NCBI RefSeq assembly: GCF_002008165.1
Contig: NZ_MRDM01000009.1
Coordinates: 124,001-188,000, forward strand
Length of the DNA stretch: 64,000 nucleotides
Reading direction: 5' to 3'
Source of the DNA: Rhizobium laguerreae
GTDB taxonomy: Bacteria > Pseudomonadota > Alphaproteobacteria > Rhizobiales > Rhizobiaceae
Part shown: piece after piece, positions 8,757 through 17,133 of the stretch
Position numbering within the stretch: position 1 is the first letter of the stretch
Layout of the letters: each line of letters begins with the position of its first letter
Position numbers and translations under genes: made by a program
Notes under the pieces: model-generated
Databases searched by the model: none
Told to the model about the DNA's origin: nothing
The model's input: only the letters and a program-made list of their open reading frames with translations

Positions 8757-9767
8757 ATGATGCCGATCGTGGCTGTATCTCTTTCTGACATCGCGGAACG
8801 TGCGGGCGTCTCTGTAAAGACGGTTTCCGGCGCATTGCACGGCGGCTCTGCCCGCATGTCGGACGATACGCGCCAAAAGGTCAAGGCCATTGCGGAAGAG
8901 CTCGGCTACGTAACCAACTTTGCGGCGCGCGGCGTGCGACAGGGCTGGCTGCCGCTGGTCGGCGTCGTCTCCGACGGTCTCATCACTTCGCCTTTCGCCA
9001 CCGAGATCGTACGTGGCCTCGACGGGGCGGCCCGCAGCGCCGGCATGGCGGTCTTTGCGGTCAACCATCGCAGCGGCCAGTCTATCGGCTCGGTGCTCGA
9101 CGAGGTGCAGCACTTCCGGCCGCGCGCCGTTGCATATGCCGCCATGTACCACAAGGATGTCGCCCTGCCGGACAGGTTGGCGGGCGCCGTCGGCGTCATG
9201 ATCAACTGCCGAGAGGCTGCCGGCCGCGTCACCGCGCTGGTCCCGGACGAAGAGGGCGGCGCGCGGGAGATCGTGCGTTATCTCCTCGTCGCCGGCCGCC
9301 GGCGCATCGCCTTCATCAACCTGCCGGGCATTCTCGCCGGCACGCTACGCGAGATGGGGTTTCGTGCGGCGCTTAAGGAGGCGGGCATCGACCCCGTCGG
9401 CGTGTTTCCGGCGGTGCGCCGCAGCGTCTACAGCGACCGCGCGCCAAGCCTTGTTGCCTCTCATGTAGAGGCGCTTCTGAAATCCGGTCAACGGCCGGAC
9501 GCCATCCTGTGCGGCAATGACCGCGTAGCGATGGAAGTCTACGCGGCGCTTGCCCGCGCCGGCCTTCGCATTCCGGATGATATCGCGGTGGCAAGCTTCG
9601 ACAACCAGGTCGAGATTGCCTCGCGGCTGGACCCGCCATTGACGACGATGGCCCTGCCGCACCGCGCCATGGGCCGCCTTGCCATGGAGATCCTCCTGGC
9701 CGAGCAGCCCGAACCGCCGCATCTGCATAAACTGCCGTTCCATCTGGTCGAACGGGCATCCGTCTGA
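8757..9767 (+). CDS. LacI-family transcriptional regulator
   Basis: A regulator of about 335 residues. The N-terminal LacI helix-turn-helix (VSLSDIAERAGVSVKTVSGA) is followed by the hinge and a periplasmic-binding-like sugar-sensing core (about residues 65-330, ending ASRLDPPLTTMALPHRAMG). The start is uncertain: AGGAGG at 8751-8756 touches the ATGs at 8757 and 8760, and a GTG at 8769 has a 12-base gap. It heads a cluster with a carbohydrate ABC importer and a GH32 hydrolase, so it most likely represses that operon until its beta-fructoside or a breakdown product binds. Confidence 0.9.
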   Translation: MMPIVAVSLSDIAERAGVSVKTVSGALHGGSARMSDDTRQKVKAIAEELGYVTNFAARGVRQGWLPLVGVVSDGLITSPFATEIVRGLDGAARSAGMAVFAVNHRSGQSIGSVLDEVQHFRPRAVAYAAMYHKDVALPDRLAGAVGVMINCREAAGRVTALVPDEEGGAREIVRYLLVAGRRRIAFINLPGILAGTLREMGFRAALKEAGIDPVGVFPAVRRSVYSDRAPSLVASHVEALLKSGQRPDAILCGNDRVAMEVYAALARAGLRIPDDIAVASFDNQVEIASRLDPPLTTMALPHRAMGRLAMEILLAEQPEPPHLHKLPFHLVERASV

Positions 9768-9798
9768 ACATCGAGTGTCTAACAGGAGGAGAATATCA

Positions 9799-11103
9799 AT
9801 GAGCATTTCAATGGGTAATCGTTTACTTTCAGCAATCCTAGCGTCCGCCGCGCTGGTCGCGACCGCCGGTTTCGCCGAGGCGAAGACCGTCATCCACGTC
9901 ATGCACCAGGGCGATCCTGGCTGGGTGAAGGCCTATGGCGACGTTGCCGCCCGCTTTGAGGCCGCCAATCCCGATGTCGACATCGAGATGATCTACGCGC
10001 CGCACGATGCCTATAACGAAAAGTTCAGCGCCGCCGTCATGGCCAAGCAACTGCCCGATATCATGGAACTCGATGCTCCGTTCCTCGCCAATTATGTCTG
10101 GTCCGGCTATCTGCAGCCCGTCAAGCCGCTCATTGACAAGGACCTGCTCGATGACATGACGGATTCGAATATCGCTCAGGGCACCTATCCGATCGACAAG
10201 GACCTCTATGCGATCGGCCTCACCGACTCCTCGGTCGTGCTCTACGGCAACAAGAAGTATCTTGAAGCCATTGGCGCCCGCATTCCGAAATCGGTCGACG
10301 ATGCCTGGACCCGCGAGGAATTCGAAGGCTATCTCGAAAAGCTTTCCAAGCTCGAAGGCGTGAAGTGGCCGATCGACACCTTCCGAGGTTACGGCATCAA
10401 GACCGAGTGGATCACCTATGCCTACGGCCCACTGCTCGAAAGCGCCGGCTGCGACCTGATTGACCGCAAGACTTGGAAGGCCAGCGGCACGCTCGACGGC
10501 GAGGCCTGCGTCAAGGCGCTGACGATGATGCAGGACTGGGTGAAGAAGGGCTGGGTCGTACCGACTTCGTCGGGCACCAACCAGTTCTATGCCGAGGAAC
10601 AGCCGGCCGCGCTCGCCATGGGCGGCCACTGGTTCTACGCGGAGGCATCGGCAGCGATGAAGGACAATATCGTCGTCATGCCGCTGCCGAAGATCGGCGA
10701 CAAGGGCGTGAGCCCGAACGGGACCTGGATCTGGGGCGTTTCCGCGACCTCGGAAAACCCTGAGATCGCCGGCAAGTTCCTGAGCTTCCTGCTGAAGGAC
10801 AAGGAGTACCGGGAGTACGCCAAGACCCAGTCCGCCTATCCGGGCTTGAAGAGCTTCGCCGCCGGTTCCCCGCTCTATGCGGAAGGCGGTCCGCTCGCCG
10901 TCGCCTTTGAGCAGGCTTCCAAGACCGCGATCGCCCGTCCGCCGCACCCGGCCTATCCGACGATCACTTCGGCCTTCATGCAGGCCGTCGACAAGATCTT
11001 CAACAAAGGTGACGCGCAGGAAGCGCTGACGGCCGCCGCCAAGAAGATCGACGAGGATATCGAGGACAACGCCGGCTACCCGCCCTTCGACGAGCAGCAG
11101 TAA
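9799..11103 (+). CDS. Carbohydrate ABC transporter substrate-binding protein
   Basis: A 434-residue extracellular solute-binding protein, family 1 (MalE-like). It has a Sec signal peptide of about 28 residues ending GFAEA before KTVIHV, and the mature part keeps the family-1 features MELDAPFLANYVWSGYLQPV and WIWGVSATSENPEIAGKFL. GGAGGAG precedes the ATG by about eight bases; upstream in-frame codons overlap lacI and are not used. It should deliver a sugar to the permeases at 11177 and 12102. The neighbouring GH32 enzyme suggests sucrose or a fructo-oligosaccharide, an inference from context. A hairpin (11115-11137) separates it from the permease genes. Confidence 0.92.
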   Translation: MSISMGNRLLSAILASAALVATAGFAEAKTVIHVMHQGDPGWVKAYGDVAARFEAANPDVDIEMIYAPHDAYNEKFSAAVMAKQLPDIMELDAPFLANYVWSGYLQPVKPLIDKDLLDDMTDSNIAQGTYPIDKDLYAIGLTDSSVVLYGNKKYLEAIGARIPKSVDDAWTREEFEGYLEKLSKLEGVKWPIDTFRGYGIKTEWITYAYGPLLESAGCDLIDRKTWKASGTLDGEACVKALTMMQDWVKKGWVVPTSSGTNQFYAEEQPAALAMGGHWFYAEASAAMKDNIVVMPLPKIGDKGVSPNGTWIWGVSATSENPEIAGKFLSFLLKDKEYREYAKTQSAYPGLKSFAAGSPLYAEGGPLAVAFEQASKTAIARPPHPAYPTITSAFMQAVDKIFNKGDAQEALTAAAKKIDEDIEDNAGYPPFDEQQ

Positions 11104-11114
11104 GGGGTTTTGAC

Positions 11115-11137
11115 GGGCCGGCTCGTCCTGCCGGCCC
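11115..11137 (+). promoter_or_regulatory. Stem-loop between binding-protein and permease genes
   Basis: GGGCCGGC (11115-11122) pairs with GCCGGCCC (11130-11137) around a 7-base loop just after the binding-protein stop. Such stems often stabilise the upstream message or cause partial termination, so that binding protein exceeds permease. Confidence 0.55.
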
Positions 11138-11176
11138 CTGAACCATCTCGGGAGGATGACCGATGAGGAGGAAACA

Positions 11177-12109
11177 ATGACTTTGCAACAGACCTCCACG
11201 CCCGCTTTGCGACGTCCGGCCAAACGCCGCGACAACAAGCGGCTCTGGCAGGAAATGGCGATGATCGCGCCTGCCTTTCTGCTTATGGCGATATTCCTGA
11301 TCACGCCGTTCCTCTTGTCCTTCTGGACGGCGATGACCAACCAGCCGCTCGTGCCGCGCCCGACGCCGGTGCGCTTCGTCGGCCTCCTGAATTTCGAGCG
11401 CGTCTTCACCGATCCGCTGTTCTGGACCTCGCTGTGGAACGTCACGCGCTTCACCGTCTGGGTGCTGCCGCTGCAATGCGGCCTCGCCTTCCTGACCGCG
11501 CTGCTCTTGCATCAGAAGCTGCCGATGCAAAACCTGCTGCGCGGCCTGTTCTTCCTGCCGGCGATCACCTCCATGGTGGTGGTCTGCGTCATCTGGGGCA
11601 CGCTGTTCCAGTATCCGAGCGGCCCGCTCAACCAGATCGCCGGTTTCCTTTCCGGCGGCACGATCCAGCCGATCGATTGGCTCGGCGACCCCAACTGGGC
11701 GATGTTCTCCATCGTGTTGCTTTCAGCCTGGCAGGCCTATGGCTTTCAGATGATCATCTATCTCGCCGGCCTGCAGGGCATTCCCGAAGAACTATACGAT
11801 GCAGCCCGCATCGACGGGGCAAGCGCGCTGCGCCGCTTCTGGCACGTCACCATGCCCGGTCTTCGCCCGACCCATGTCTTCGTGCTGGTCATCACCACGA
11901 TCCAGGCCTTCAAGCTCTATACGCAGGTGGCAATCCTCACCCAGGGCGGCCCGAACGAAAGCACCGAAACCGTTGTCCACTACATGGTGCGCGCCGGCTT
12001 CGAGGAGCAGAAACTCGGCTACGCATCGGCCGTGTCCGTCATCCTCTTCGTCATCGTTCTTCTGATCGCGCTCCTGCAACGCAAACTCCTGAGGCGCTTC
12101 GATGTCTGA
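11177..12109 (+). CDS. Sugar ABC transporter permease (MalF type)
   Basis: A 310-residue inner-membrane permease with six hydrophobic helices. The MalF-like ATPase-contacting EAA loop appears as YDAARIDGASALRRFWHVTMPG. The ATG at 11177 follows GAGGAGG at good spacing; the frame is open to 11156 but that start is weaker. Its end overlaps the next permease gene by eight bases, so the pair is translationally coupled. It forms the membrane channel with the partner at 12102 for the sugar bound by the protein at 9799. Confidence 0.93.
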   Translation: MTLQQTSTPALRRPAKRRDNKRLWQEMAMIAPAFLLMAIFLITPFLLSFWTAMTNQPLVPRPTPVRFVGLLNFERVFTDPLFWTSLWNVTRFTVWVLPLQCGLAFLTALLLHQKLPMQNLLRGLFFLPAITSMVVVCVIWGTLFQYPSGPLNQIAGFLSGGTIQPIDWLGDPNWAMFSIVLLSAWQAYGFQMIIYLAGLQGIPEELYDAARIDGASALRRFWHVTMPGLRPTHVFVLVITTIQAFKLYTQVAILTQGGPNESTETVVHYMVRAGFEEQKLGYASAVSVILFVIVLLIALLQRKLLRRFDV

Positions 12110-12995
12110 TCTCGCTTTGACCCAGCCCGCCTCCCTGGCAATCGCAAGGGGCAACGGCAAGAGAGGCCTGCGCATCGTGCAGAGCCTCTGCATCCTGGTC
12201 ATCGCGCTGGTGATGATCTCGCCGCTGTTCATGCTGCTGATCGCCAGCCTGAAGGACGACCGCTTCCGCATCCTCGCCGACATGGGCAGCTTCCGCGCCT
12301 TCTGGGTCAGCGACCCGACGCTGTCGAACTACCAGGAGATCGCCCATTTCTCCGGCGAGTTGGCCTATGGGCGATATCTTTTCAATTCGCTGGTGATCCT
12401 CGTTGCCACAGTCGTCTCGGGTCTGGTCGTCAATTCCATGGCGGGCTTCGTTCTGGCCTGGGGCTCGCTGCGCGGCAAGGCGGCGCTCTTGGCGCTGGTC
12501 GTCGCGCTCTATGTCATCCCGCAGGAAAGCATCATCATGCCGCTCGTCGTCATGATGTCGCGGGCGGGGCTGACGGATACCTTCGCGGTGCAGATCCTGC
12601 CCTGGGTGGCAAGCCCGCTCTATGTCTTCCTCTTCTACCAGTTCTTCGCGCAGCTGCCGAAAGAACTCTATGAAGCGGCGGAAATGGACGGCGCATCGGT
12701 CTTCCGCATCTACCGGTCGATCTACATGCCGCTCAGCCTGCCGGCGCTCGCCACTGTCTCGATCCTCATGGGCATCGAAAGCTGGAACCAGTATCTCTGG
12801 CCGACGCTGGTCACCCAGACCGACTATGCTCGGCCGATTGCCGTCGCCATCGCCACCTTCTTCGGACAGGACAGCATCTACTGGGACCGCGCCATGGCCG
12901 CTTCGGTGCTGATGATGATCCCGGTCCTCATTCTCTATCTGGCTTTCCAGCGCTGGTTCGTCAGTTCATTCGTCGGCTCCGCCGTGAAAGGTTGA
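12102..12995 (+). CDS. Sugar ABC transporter permease (MalG type)
   Basis: A 297-residue MalG-like permease with about six membrane helices and the EAA loop YEAAEMDGASVFRIYRSIYM. The C-terminal end WFVSSFVGSAVKG is very characteristic of carbohydrate-uptake CUT1 permeases. It overlaps the upstream permease by eight bases, and the GH32 gene starts three bases after its stop, so all are one operon. It is the heterodimer partner of the permease at 11177. Confidence 0.93.
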   Translation: MSDLALTQPASLAIARGNGKRGLRIVQSLCILVIALVMISPLFMLLIASLKDDRFRILADMGSFRAFWVSDPTLSNYQEIAHFSGELAYGRYLFNSLVILVATVVSGLVVNSMAGFVLAWGSLRGKAALLALVVALYVIPQESIIMPLVVMMSRAGLTDTFAVQILPWVASPLYVFLFYQFFAQLPKELYEAAEMDGASVFRIYRSIYMPLSLPALATVSILMGIESWNQYLWPTLVTQTDYARPIAVAIATFFGQDSIYWDRAMAASVLMMIPVLILYLAFQRWFVSSFVGSAVKG

Positions 12996-12997
12996 TC

Positions 12998-14698
12998 ATG
13001 TCTCTGCAGGCAAAATCCGAAACGTCAGCACCTCAGGCCATTGAAGCGGAGCTGCCCGAAGGCACGGTGCTGCATCTCTGGCTGAAGGCGCGCCATGCCG
13101 GCGGCGAGGCGAAGCTCTTCGTCGCCGTTGATGGCGACGACATCGGCGAGCCCTCGACCCGCCGCACGGGGGAATTTGAGTTCTTCGCTGTGACGCTCGC
13201 GAAGGGCGGTCGTGCCACGCTGTCCTATGATGCGACAACCGCTGCACTCTCCGTCGCTTATGCCTTCCGGCCGGAAACCGTGATGAAGGAGGGCATCTGC
13301 GTCTTGCACAGCGATGCCCGCACGGCCGCCCCCGACGTGCCCGACAGCTATCATTTCCGCCCGCCCTTCGGCTGGATGAACGATCCGAACGGTTTTGGAC
13401 GGTTCGGCGGAAATGCTCACCTCTTCTACCAGCATTATCCCCATGAGCCGCGCTGGAACACCATGCACTGGGGCCATGCTGTCTCGAGGGATTTCGTCCG
13501 CTGGACACATCTGCCCATGTTCCTCTTTCCGGCGGCGCATCTATCGGAAAAGGACGATGGCCGCGGCGGCGCCTTCTCTGGCTCGGCGATCCCCGGCATC
13601 GGCCCAGAGGGCGAGGAAATCCGCGTCTTTTACACCGAGCATGTGCGTGACCGGCAACCGGAAGAGCAAATCCAGCTTTCAGCCGTCAGCCGCGACGGCA
13701 TCGTCGCCGGCCCGTCGGAAATCGTGATGCCGCTGCGCCCGGAAGGCTTGAACCTCACCACCGATTTCCGCGACCCCTATGTCTTCAAAGGCCCGGACGG
13801 CCGCTGGAAGATGCTGCTCGGCAGCCGCGACAGGCAGGGCGGCGTCGTACTGCTCTATGAAACCGCAGACCCGCAAGGCGCCGATGGCTGGACCTTCCTC
13901 GGCATCCTCCATCGCGAGGACGGTTTCGGCATGACGGCGGCGGAATGCCCCTGCATGGTGCCGCTTTCCGACAAAAACGCAGAAACCCGCTGGGCGCTGA
14001 TCTTCGGTCTGCTCACCAGCCGCGACCCGGCCACCGGCCGCCGCAACCTCACCTCCGTCACCGTCGGCGGTTTCGATGGCCGCACCTTCACTGCGGAGTT
14101 CGAGCAGGAGTTGGATTTCGGTTCGGATGCCTATGCCTTCCAGGCCTTCGTTGATGGCGACGAGCCGGTCGGCATCGCCTGGCTAGCCAACTGGACGGAT
14201 TTTTCCAAGAAGGACGATTTCCCGACGGCCATGACCCTGCCGCGCCGCATGCTTCTCGACGGCGACACCGTGCTGACCCCGCCGGTCGCAGCCGTCGAAA
14301 GCCTGCGTCATCAGTTGCTGGATGACACCGCGCTTGCCGCCGGCAAGACCGTGCCGCTCGGCACCGGCGCCGTCGAGATCGTACTTGATCTCACCGAGCC
14401 GGGCGCCGCCTTCGATCTCACCTTCGATCATCCGGATGTCGATCTAGGCGTTAAACTCGATGCCGATGGTCTGGCGATTGTCTTCGACGTTCGTACCGGT
14501 ATGGCGCCGCCACGTTACGTCGCCGCTGGCGCGAAACCGTCGAGCCTGCGCATCTTCCTCGATGCCGGCTCCATCGAGGTCTTCGCTGACAACGGCCGCT
14601 GGACGGGGTCCAAACGCATTCCGGGCTTTGCCGCCGCACGTTCGGCAACGCTCGCCGGCGCCGTCGCCGGGGCCAGCGTCTGGCAATTGAAACTGTGA
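12998..14698 (+). CDS. Glycoside hydrolase family 32 (beta-fructosidase/sucrose hydrolase)
   Basis: A 566-residue GH32 enzyme that splits beta-fructosides such as sucrose. The N-terminal ~110 residues form a beta-rich extension. The five-bladed catalytic domain carries WMNDPNG (nucleophile Asp near 129), FRDPYVF (Asp near 259) and AECPCM (acid/base Glu near 316), and a C-terminal beta-sandwich ends with SIEVFADNGRW. It has no signal peptide, so it acts in the cytoplasm on sugar imported by the surrounding ABC transporter. The ATG at 12998 is three bases from the upstream stop. Whether the true substrate is sucrose, a fructo-oligosaccharide or a phosphorylated sugar is open. Confidence 0.93.
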   Translation: MSLQAKSETSAPQAIEAELPEGTVLHLWLKARHAGGEAKLFVAVDGDDIGEPSTRRTGEFEFFAVTLAKGGRATLSYDATTAALSVAYAFRPETVMKEGICVLHSDARTAAPDVPDSYHFRPPFGWMNDPNGFGRFGGNAHLFYQHYPHEPRWNTMHWGHAVSRDFVRWTHLPMFLFPAAHLSEKDDGRGGAFSGSAIPGIGPEGEEIRVFYTEHVRDRQPEEQIQLSAVSRDGIVAGPSEIVMPLRPEGLNLTTDFRDPYVFKGPDGRWKMLLGSRDRQGGVVLLYETADPQGADGWTFLGILHREDGFGMTAAECPCMVPLSDKNAETRWALIFGLLTSRDPATGRRNLTSVTVGGFDGRTFTAEFEQELDFGSDAYAFQAFVDGDEPVGIAWLANWTDFSKKDDFPTAMTLPRRMLLDGDTVLTPPVAAVESLRHQLLDDTALAAGKTVPLGTGAVEIVLDLTEPGAAFDLTFDHPDVDLGVKLDADGLAIVFDVRTGMAPPRYVAAGAKPSSLRIFLDAGSIEVFADNGRWTGSKRIPGFAAARSATLAGAVAGASVWQLKL

Positions 14699-14711
14699 GG
14701 GAGGACAGACA

Positions 14712-15758
14712 ATGGCATCGGTAGCAATCGACCGGGTTCAGAAGCAATACGGCGCGGCCTCGGTTATCCACGGGGTTTCCGCAGATATCGAGGACGGTGA
14801 GTTCGTCACGCTCGTCGGGCCGTCCGGCTGCGGCAAGTCCACGCTTCTGCGCATGCTGGCGGGGCTAGAGGATATCAGCGGCGGTGAAATCCGCATCGAC
14901 GGTCGCGTCGTCAACGACGTCGCGCCGAAGGAGCGCGATATCGCCATGGTGTTCCAGTCCTACGCGCTCTATCCGCACATGACGGTGCGCGAAAATATGG
15001 GCTTTGCCCTGAAGCTGCAGGGGCGCGATAAGGCGACAATCAACAAGCTGGTGAGCGAAGCCGCCGGCATTCTCGCACTTGAACCCCTGCTGGAGCGCCT
15101 GCCGAAACAGCTTTCCGGCGGCCAGCGCCAGCGCGTCGCCATGGGCCGCGCCATCGTACGCCATCCGAAAGTGTTCCTCTTCGACGAGCCGCTGTCCAAC
15201 CTCGACGCCAAGCTGCGGGTGACCATGCGCAGCGAGATCAAGGAGCTGCATCAGCGCCTTGGCACGACCATCGTTTACGTCACTCACGACCAGATCGAGG
15301 CGATGACCATGGCCGACAAGATCGTCGTCATGCGCGCCGGCCGCATCGAGCAGATCGGCAAGCCGCTCGATCTCTACGACCGCCCAAATAACACCTTCGT
15401 CGCCGCCTTCATCGGCTCGCCGTCGATGAACCTCTTCGAGGGTGGCGTCAGCGGCGGCGGCTTCCGTATCGAAGGCGGCGTTTCCCTGCCGCTTCCGGCG
15501 CAATTGAGCCACAGCGTGGCACGCACCTACGGCATCCGCCCGGAAGACCTCGACATTGCAGAGACGGGCATTCCGGCCACCGTGCTGACTGTCGAGCCGA
15601 CAGGTGCGGAGACCCATCTTTCGGTGCGTGTCGGCACGCAGACGGCAACCATCGTGCTGCACCGGCGGGTGGATTTAAAGCCGGACCAGCAAATCGACCT
15701 CGCGCCCAAATCCGAGAAAGTCCACCTCTTCTCCGCCGAAGGCCGACGGATAGACTGA
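14712..15758 (+). CDS. Sugar ABC transporter ATP-binding protein (UgpC/MsmK type)
   Basis: A 348-residue ATPase of the CUT1 class with Walker A GPSGCGKST, signature LSGGQRQR, Walker B VFLFDEPLSNLD and the switch His in YVTHDQIEAM. A C-terminal TOBE/OB-type regulatory domain starts at about residue 235. It lies 13 bp after the GH32 gene and is the last gene of the beta-fructoside operon, ending before a perfect palindromic terminator (15776-15811). It energises the permeases at 11177 and 12102, but this class is often shared between importers. Confidence 0.93.
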   Translation: MASVAIDRVQKQYGAASVIHGVSADIEDGEFVTLVGPSGCGKSTLLRMLAGLEDISGGEIRIDGRVVNDVAPKERDIAMVFQSYALYPHMTVRENMGFALKLQGRDKATINKLVSEAAGILALEPLLERLPKQLSGGQRQRVAMGRAIVRHPKVFLFDEPLSNLDAKLRVTMRSEIKELHQRLGTTIVYVTHDQIEAMTMADKIVVMRAGRIEQIGKPLDLYDRPNNTFVAAFIGSPSMNLFEGGVSGGGFRIEGGVSLPLPAQLSHSVARTYGIRPEDLDIAETGIPATVLTVEPTGAETHLSVRVGTQTATIVLHRRVDLKPDQQIDLAPKSEKVHLFSAEGRRID

Positions 15759-15775
15759 TCTCCCGGCGCCCGCCG

Positions 15776-15811
15776 CCGAACCGCGTCCGTCAATTGACGG
15801 ACGCGGTTCGG
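15776..15811 (+). terminator. Perfect 36-base palindrome terminator
   Basis: The two 18-base arms are exact reverse complements (the left arm begins CCGAACCGCGTCC), and TTT follows. It lies 17 bp after the stop of the ATPase gene and closes the beta-fructoside operon. Confidence 0.75.
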
Positions 15812-15937
15812 TTTCGGAGCCATCCAGGCTTGCCACGTCTTGATTTTGGGTGTCCGGCCTTTCATTGATCGAATTGACCAACTGCGCGGCGATGTGTTGC
15901 CACGGGTCAAATCTCTTGAAGAGCAGATCGGTTGTGG

Positions 15938-16789
15938 TCATGCCGCCGCGCGCCATCCATTGCGGATATGGCGGTAGCCTTCGCGGTAGACCGCTTCCGG
16001 TGTCTCGGAAAAGTCGCGCCAGACCTTTGTGGCGGCGGCGAGTTCCTTGAGCGCCCGACCGAAGGCCTCGATTGTCAGCCACCCGTCGTAGCCGCTCGCG
16101 CGTAGTGCCTTGAACGTCTCGGCCCAGGGAATGTTGCCACGCCCTGGTACGCCGCGGTCGTTCTCAGAAATGTGGACATGCACGATGCGGTCACTGTTTC
16201 GTGTGAAGGCGCCGATGGGATCGGCCTCTTCAATATTGCTGTGGAAGGTGTCGTACATGGCGCGGATATTCGGGTGTCCGACCGCGTCGATATGGGCCCC
16301 AAGGTCGTCCATCGTGTTGAACAGGTAGCATTCGAAGCGGTTGAGCGCCTCAAGCCCGATCGTGACGCCGTGCTTTGCTGCATGATCGCCGATCGCGCGT
16401 TGCGAGGAAACCGAGCGCTTGAGTTCCGCCGCGCTCGGCCCGCTTCCGGAAAATTTGCCGAGCGTCGAATGCAGCGGCCCGCTCAGCATCGTCGCCCCAA
16501 GCGCATCGCTGCAGTCGATGGCCCATTTCACGAAGTCGATGCCGCGCTTGCGGGTCGCGGCGTCGGGGGCGATCAGGTTCATCTGCGGGTCGCCCATAGC
16601 GGAAACGGCGGTCCGTTCTAGGCCGATCCGGTCGAGCAAGGCCCCCAGCCGCCGGTAGTCGTCGGGTGCGCCCGAAAAGATCGGGATCTCGACACCATCA
16701 AACCCCGTGGCCTTGATATCGCGCAACAATGCCTCGTGTTTGCTGCCGACAGCTGTCGTCCAGAGGAACATGCACATCCCGATCTTCAT
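15938..16789 (-). CDS. Sugar phosphate isomerase/epimerase (AP-endonuclease-2 fold)
   Basis: A 283-residue TIM-barrel protein of the xylose-isomerase-like/AP endonuclease 2 superfamily. Likely metal-binding residues sit in GLEALNRFECYL, MYDTFHSNIEEAD, IVHVHISENDRG and LTIEAF. The ATG at 16789 follows a GGGGGGAGAG tract; a longer frame to 16939 would cover the probable operator at 16852 and is rejected. Relatives include hydroxypyruvate isomerase, tagatose 3-epimerase and inosose-type enzymes, so epimerisation or isomerisation of a ketose or acid sugar is likely. It is divergent from the operon at 17134 across two GntR-like sites. Confidence 0.85.
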   Translation of the reverse strand: MKIGMCMFLWTTAVGSKHEALLRDIKATGFDGVEIPIFSGAPDDYRRLGALLDRIGLERTAVSAMGDPQMNLIAPDAATRKRGIDFVKWAIDCSDALGATMLSGPLHSTLGKFSGSGPSAAELKRSVSSQRAIGDHAAKHGVTIGLEALNRFECYLFNTMDDLGAHIDAVGHPNIRAMYDTFHSNIEEADPIGAFTRNSDRIVHVHISENDRGVPGRGNIPWAETFKALRASGYDGWLTIEAFGRALKELAAATKVWRDFSETPEAVYREGYRHIRNGWRAAA

Positions 16790-16851
16790 CTCTCCCCCCT
16801 TCGCCTTGCGGCCATTGCGCGGCGGCTTAAGCCGATCAACATCCTCAGATC

Positions 16852-16862
16852 TGGTCATACCA
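16852..16862. promoter_or_regulatory. GntR/FCD operator, copy A
   Basis: TGGTCATACCA is a TGGT-N3-ACCA palindrome with the extended context ATCTGGTCATACCAAAT. It lies 63 bp upstream of the epimerase ATG at 16789. FadR/FCD-type GntR regulators recognise TNGTNNNACNA. The likely binder is the regulator at 19253. Confidence 0.65.
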
Positions 16863-17029
16863 AATTTGCGCATCAGGTCAAGCTGCGGTGCTCGCCGCTT
16901 GGAGCCAGGATTCCGTGCATAAGCGGTGAAATGTCGCAATAAACAACCGAATGCGCCGGATGTATCGGTGTTTCAAGGCCGTCTTGCAGAGGCTCGGGAA
17001 TTGGGTTAGATCTTTCAGACAACGAGAAT

Positions 17030-17040
17030 TGGCCAAACCA
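17030..17040. promoter_or_regulatory. GntR/FCD operator, copy B
   Basis: TGGCCAAACCA, or TGGTTTGGCCA on the other strand, departs from TGGT-N3-ACCA by one base but keeps the same flanks (ATCTGGTTTGGCCAATT). It lies 94 bp upstream of the operon start at 17134. Confidence 0.55.
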
Positions 17041-17133
17041 GATTGCAGCAGCAACGGGATTGGCCAGCGATAAGGTGACGTTTCGATGCCAAGCGGCTGT
17101 CGAGCGTGGCCGCAACAGCCTAGGAGGAACCTC

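Larger units (their letters stand above)
16790..17133. promoter_or_regulatory. Divergent promoter region with two GntR-like operators
   Basis: This 344-bp gene-free stretch separates the two TIM-barrel epimerase genes and must hold both promoters. It contains two copies of the ATCTGGT-N3-rCCA element (16852-16862 and, inverted, 17030-17040). AGGAGG just before 17134 is the ribosome site of the rightward operon. I saw no other gene or repeat in it. Confidence 0.6.

Noticed and set aside
9838..11454. 538-codon minus-strand frame opposite the binding-protein gene
   Set aside because: It runs across two genes with strong domain evidence on the other strand and has no domain of its own.
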